This document shows, in pieces, positions 30,500 through 32,993 of a DNA stretch of 32,993 nucleotides. This DNA comes from Candidatus Curtissbacteria bacterium RIFCSPLOWO2_02_FULL_40_11. GTDB lineage: Bacteria; Patescibacteriota; Microgenomatia; Curtissbacterales; GWA2-41-24. Position 1 is the first letter of the stretch. Each line of letters starts with the position of its first letter. A program made the position numbers and the translations under genes. Location of the stretch: positions 21,507-54,499 of the forward strand of contig MFBV01000006.1 of NCBI GenBank assembly GCA_001776505.1, read 5' to 3'. The notes below the pieces were generated by a model that saw only the letters and a program-made list of their open reading frames with translations, made no database searches and was not told the origin of the DNA.

Positions 30500-32002
30500 A
30501 TGACCAAAGTGCCTAATAATTACAAATTAATTATTTTATTGGTTTTGATTACAGTCACTGCTTTCTTTAGATTTTGGGAAATTAGAAATTACGTTGTATT
30601 TTTGGGAGATGAAGGAAGAGATATGATTGTAATGAGAAATATTTTTGTTGAGAAAAACTTGCCATTTCTGGGACCAACAGCCTCAGTCGGTGGCTTTTAC
30701 CTAGGCCCAATATATTACTGGATGGCAGCTCCCTTCTTATTGTTATTGCAGTTTGATCCTGTCGGACCTTCGTATTTTGTGGCAATTATCGGGGTTGCCA
30801 CAGTCTTGCTTCTTTATAAATTCCTTAAAGAAGCAATAGGTTTCTGGCCCGCTGTTTTATCAAGCTTCTTATATGCGGTCGCACCGCTAATAGTAAGATA
30901 CTCCCGCTCTTCGTGGAATCCTAATCCCCTGCCTTTTTTTGCGCTTTTGATGATTTACTTTATCTTTAAAGGTATTAAAGATAAAAAGTTACTTTATTTT
31001 TTAGGCGCTGGTGCATCTTTTGGTATCGCAATACAGCTTCATTATTTAGCTTCAATTCTAATTGCGATAACTGGTCTTATTGTTGTTTTTAATTCGAACT
31101 TAAAGAAATTACCTAGCATAGCTTTCTTTTCTATAATTGGTTTTTCAATAACTTTTAGTCCCTTCCTACTTTTTGAAATCAGACACGGATTTCCCAACTT
31201 TAACACAATTATTGATTTTGTTACGCGAGGCACTACGGCAGGTTTTACGTCGGCGAATTTTATATCGCTTATTTCAAGCTTGGGCAACACTTTTCTCGAA
31301 GAAATTTCTCTTGTTAAAGGAACTTTAGGTACGAAAATATTTTTCTGGTTTTTAACATTAGGAGGCATTTTAGGATTTTACCTAAATCGCAATTCAAATG
31401 ATAAGATATTAATCTTTTCGATAGGCCTAATTTGGTTTCTGGGAGGAATATTAGGCTTAAGGTTTTATTCCGGTCAAATTTATGATTATTATTTCGGTTT
31501 TATGTTCCCTGCGCCCTTTATACTTTTCGGGCTAATTTTATATGTGATGTGGAAAAAATTTATTTTACGACTTATCGGTATTGTCTTATCTATTGTTTTA
31601 ATAGTGTTTTTTTTAGACAATGCTTTTTACAAAAATCCGCCAAATCGTATAATTAATCAGACTTCTCAAATCGCAGATCTAGTCATAGACAAAACAGGTG
31701 AAGATCCATACAATTTTGCTTTAATTTCGGAAAGTAATTCAGATCACGCTTACAGGTACTTTTTAGAATTAAGAGACAAAAAACCTATTGATTTGGAAAC
31801 CATGGTAACTGAACAGTTGTTAGTTGTTTGTGAATCAAAAAAGTGTGAACCCTTGGGACATCCTGTTTGGGAAATTGCAGGATTTGGCAGAGCAGAAATT
31901 GCACAAGAGCAAGATTTGGAATACGGAATAAAAGTATTTCGCCTGATTCATTGGCCAGGTGTTCCATCACCAGCCGGTAAACCCGCCATTAAGGGAAGCT
32001 AG
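30500..32002 (+). CDS. GT-C fold polytopic membrane glycosyltransferase
   Basis: A 500-residue membrane protein with about ten to twelve hydrophobic segments and a soluble C-terminal tail of about 120 residues, of the PMT/ArnT/RgtA-like kind. The acidic catalytic loop is LGDEGRD (D37, E38, D41). The RYSRSSWNPNPLPFFALLMI block and the IQLHYLA segment are shared by many such transferases. It is a paralogue of the protein at 7423. Directly downstream of the GT2-GtrA fusion it probably takes the lipid-linked sugar made there and adds it to an outer acceptor. The acceptor (glycan or protein) is not evident. Confidence 0.8.
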   Translation: MTKVPNNYKLIILLVLITVTAFFRFWEIRNYVVFLGDEGRDMIVMRNIFVEKNLPFLGPTASVGGFYLGPIYYWMAAPFLLLLQFDPVGPSYFVAIIGVATVLLLYKFLKEAIGFWPAVLSSFLYAVAPLIVRYSRSSWNPNPLPFFALLMIYFIFKGIKDKKLLYFLGAGASFGIAIQLHYLASILIAITGLIVVFNSNLKKLPSIAFFSIIGFSITFSPFLLFEIRHGFPNFNTIIDFVTRGTTAGFTSANFISLISSLGNTFLEEISLVKGTLGTKIFFWFLTLGGILGFYLNRNSNDKILIFSIGLIWFLGGILGLRFYSGQIYDYYFGFMFPAPFILFGLILYVMWKKFILRLIGIVLSIVLIVFFLDNAFYKNPPNRIINQTSQIADLVIDKTGEDPYNFALISESNSDHAYRYFLELRDKKPIDLETMVTEQLLVVCESKKCEPLGHPVWEIAGFGRAEIAQEQDLEYGIKVFRLIHWPGVPSPAGKPAIKGS

Positions 32003-32011
32003 TGATAAAAT
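32003..32011 (+). promoter_or_regulatory. Extended -10 promoter for pyrB
   Basis: TGATAAAAT, identical to the box before the GT-C gene at 7423. ATG 32017 begins 5 nt after it, so the message should start at the first or second ATG. No -35 seen. Confidence 0.55.
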
Positions 32012-32016
32012 AAATT

Positions 32017-32925
32017 ATGATGAAACTTAAGCATATTATTTCCGCACGCCAATTAGATAAAAAAACACTTCAGAAAATTTTTTCTGTTACCGATAAAATC
32101 AAATCACAAAAGTTTAATAAAAATGCCCTATCAGGCAAAATAATGGCTACTCTTTTTTACCAACCGTCAACCAGAACTAGGTTATCATTCGAGTCGGCAA
32201 TGTTAAGACTTGGCGGATCGGTTATTACAACGGAGGATGCAGCCGAGTTTTCGTCGGCTATTAAAGGCGAAACTTTAACGGATACAATTCGGGTCGTTAA
32301 TTTTTACTCAGATGTTATAGTCATCCGTCATCCAGAAAGTGGTATTGCAGATTTGGCAACAAAATACTCAAACATTCCAATAATCAACGCAGGAGATGGG
32401 GTAGGAGAGCACCCGACTCAGGGGATACTGGATCTGTATACAATTTTTTCTAAATTTCACTCACCAGATTTCACGGTTGCGATCTGCGGTGATCATGCAA
32501 ATTATCGTCCGCACCATTCACTTTCCTATTTATTATCACTTTACCCGAAAATAAAAATTATCTACGTCTCGCCCAAGCTTCTCTCAATGCCACGAGAGCT
32601 AAAACAACATTTAATAAACAAAAAAATAAAATTTTCAGAAACTGAAGATTTTCAAAGTGCAGTTGCTCGGGCTGATGTTGTCTACCAAGGGAGAATTCCT
32701 AAAGAATATTTAGGAAAAGATTATAAAAAGTATTTGGATCGCTACGTTTTGGACAAAAAAGTTCTAAAAAATATTAAAAAGAATGCCATTATAATGCATC
32801 CTCTTCCAAGACTTAATGAAATAGCTCCAGAAGTTGATAGTGACCCCAGAGCAATTTATTTTGAACAGGCCCAAAACGGCCTTTTCATAAGAATGTCTCT
32901 TCTTCTTTTACTCCTTGGCCCGTGA
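32017..32925 (+). CDS. pyrB: Aspartate carbamoyltransferase catalytic subunit
   Basis: Joins carbamoyl phosphate and aspartate, the committed step of pyrimidine synthesis. At 302 aa it matches the catalytic chain. Visible motifs are the carbamoyl-phosphate loop YQPSTRTRLSFESAM (S51-T54), the second loop SSAIKGETLTDT (Lys), GDGVGEHPTQGILDLYT, and the aspartate-side HPLPRLNEI. The two ATGs (32017 and 32020) differ by one Met; the transcription start predicted from the -10 box lies at the second. The pyrI regulatory subunit is not in the window. TGA is the stop. The last 68 bases of the window hold nothing I can name. Confidence 0.96.
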   Translation: MMKLKHIISARQLDKKTLQKIFSVTDKIKSQKFNKNALSGKIMATLFYQPSTRTRLSFESAMLRLGGSVITTEDAAEFSSAIKGETLTDTIRVVNFYSDVIVIRHPESGIADLATKYSNIPIINAGDGVGEHPTQGILDLYTIFSKFHSPDFTVAICGDHANYRPHHSLSYLLSLYPKIKIIYVSPKLLSMPRELKQHLINKKIKFSETEDFQSAVARADVVYQGRIPKEYLGKDYKKYLDRYVLDKKVLKNIKKNAIIMHPLPRLNEIAPEVDSDPRAIYFEQAQNGLFIRMSLLLLLLGP

Positions 32926-32993
32926 GAATTCTGATTTTCTTCATGATCATATTAATTTAACAGTTAAAGATGGATTTAATACAAGTAAATTAT

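Overview
The window looks like a chromosomal segment of a Candidate Phyla Radiation (Patescibacteria) bacterium, most likely of the Microgenomates side. This is an inference from gene style. The DNA is AT-rich, genes are packed with 4-44 nt overlaps, TTG and GTG starts are frequent, many proteins are short versions of their families (TsaB of 107 aa, RmlA-like of 245 aa), and GT-C/GT2/GtrA surface-glycan enzymes, lamin-tail and FIMAH-like exported proteins are abundant. TGA is used as stop (for example pyrB) and an RF2 gene is present, so the code is standard 11. No tRNA, rRNA, CRISPR, IS element or phage gene was recognised.

Layout. 1-4129: lysS (5' end outside the window, with a GC-rich repeat read in frame), two HD-domain phosphohydrolases, serS and a small anchored protein. 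4130-7388: terminator, strong promoter, a 50-codon lysine-rich gene missing from the ORF track, and secA. 7423-10437: a GT-C membrane glycosyltransferase, a DPM1-like GT2 and uppP, i.e. lipid-linked sugar transfer and carrier recycling. 10456-15030: prfB, a striking hairpin array, an anchored protein, and ftsE-ftsX plus a coiled-coil M23 protein whose peptidase segments are in permuted order (divisome-controlled cell-wall hydrolysis). 15031-15958: a repeat-flanked Phd/PIN toxin-antitoxin pair on the minus strand. 16015-19408: an exported lamin-tail protein, VanZ-like protein, tsaE-tsaC-tsaB (tRNA t6A synthesis) and a galE-like epimerase. 19495-21999: a large exported lipase-like hydrolase and a small membrane protein. 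22033-22683 (minus): a TrpR-superfamily regulator bracketed by palindromes, followed by an unlisted 50-codon membrane-protein ORF. 22742-32002: a nucleotide-sugar and glycan operon, rmlABCD (dTDP-L-rhamnose), ugd (UDP-glucuronate), rmd-gmd (GDP-D-rhamnose), a GT2-GtrA fusion and a second GT-C enzyme. 32017-32925: pyrB.

How it fits together. The right half makes activated deoxysugars and uronic acid, loads sugars on polyprenyl phosphate and moves them across the membrane, where GT-C enzymes add them to a surface polymer or to glycoproteins. UppP recycles the carrier. FtsEX with the M23 protein, SecA, and the lamin-tail and lipase proteins fit the same envelope theme.

The most unusual signals are: (1) the TrpR-like locus, where a perfect 28-bp palindrome begins right after the regulator's stop codon and holds the Shine-Dalgarno of a hidden small gene in its 3' arm; (2) the multi-hairpin GATATAT array before the ftsEX operon; (3) a circularly permuted M23 domain; (4) promoters whose -10 boxes lie so close to start codons that many first genes of operons should be transcribed leaderless or nearly so, while some internal genes carry AAGGA-type ribosome-binding sites.
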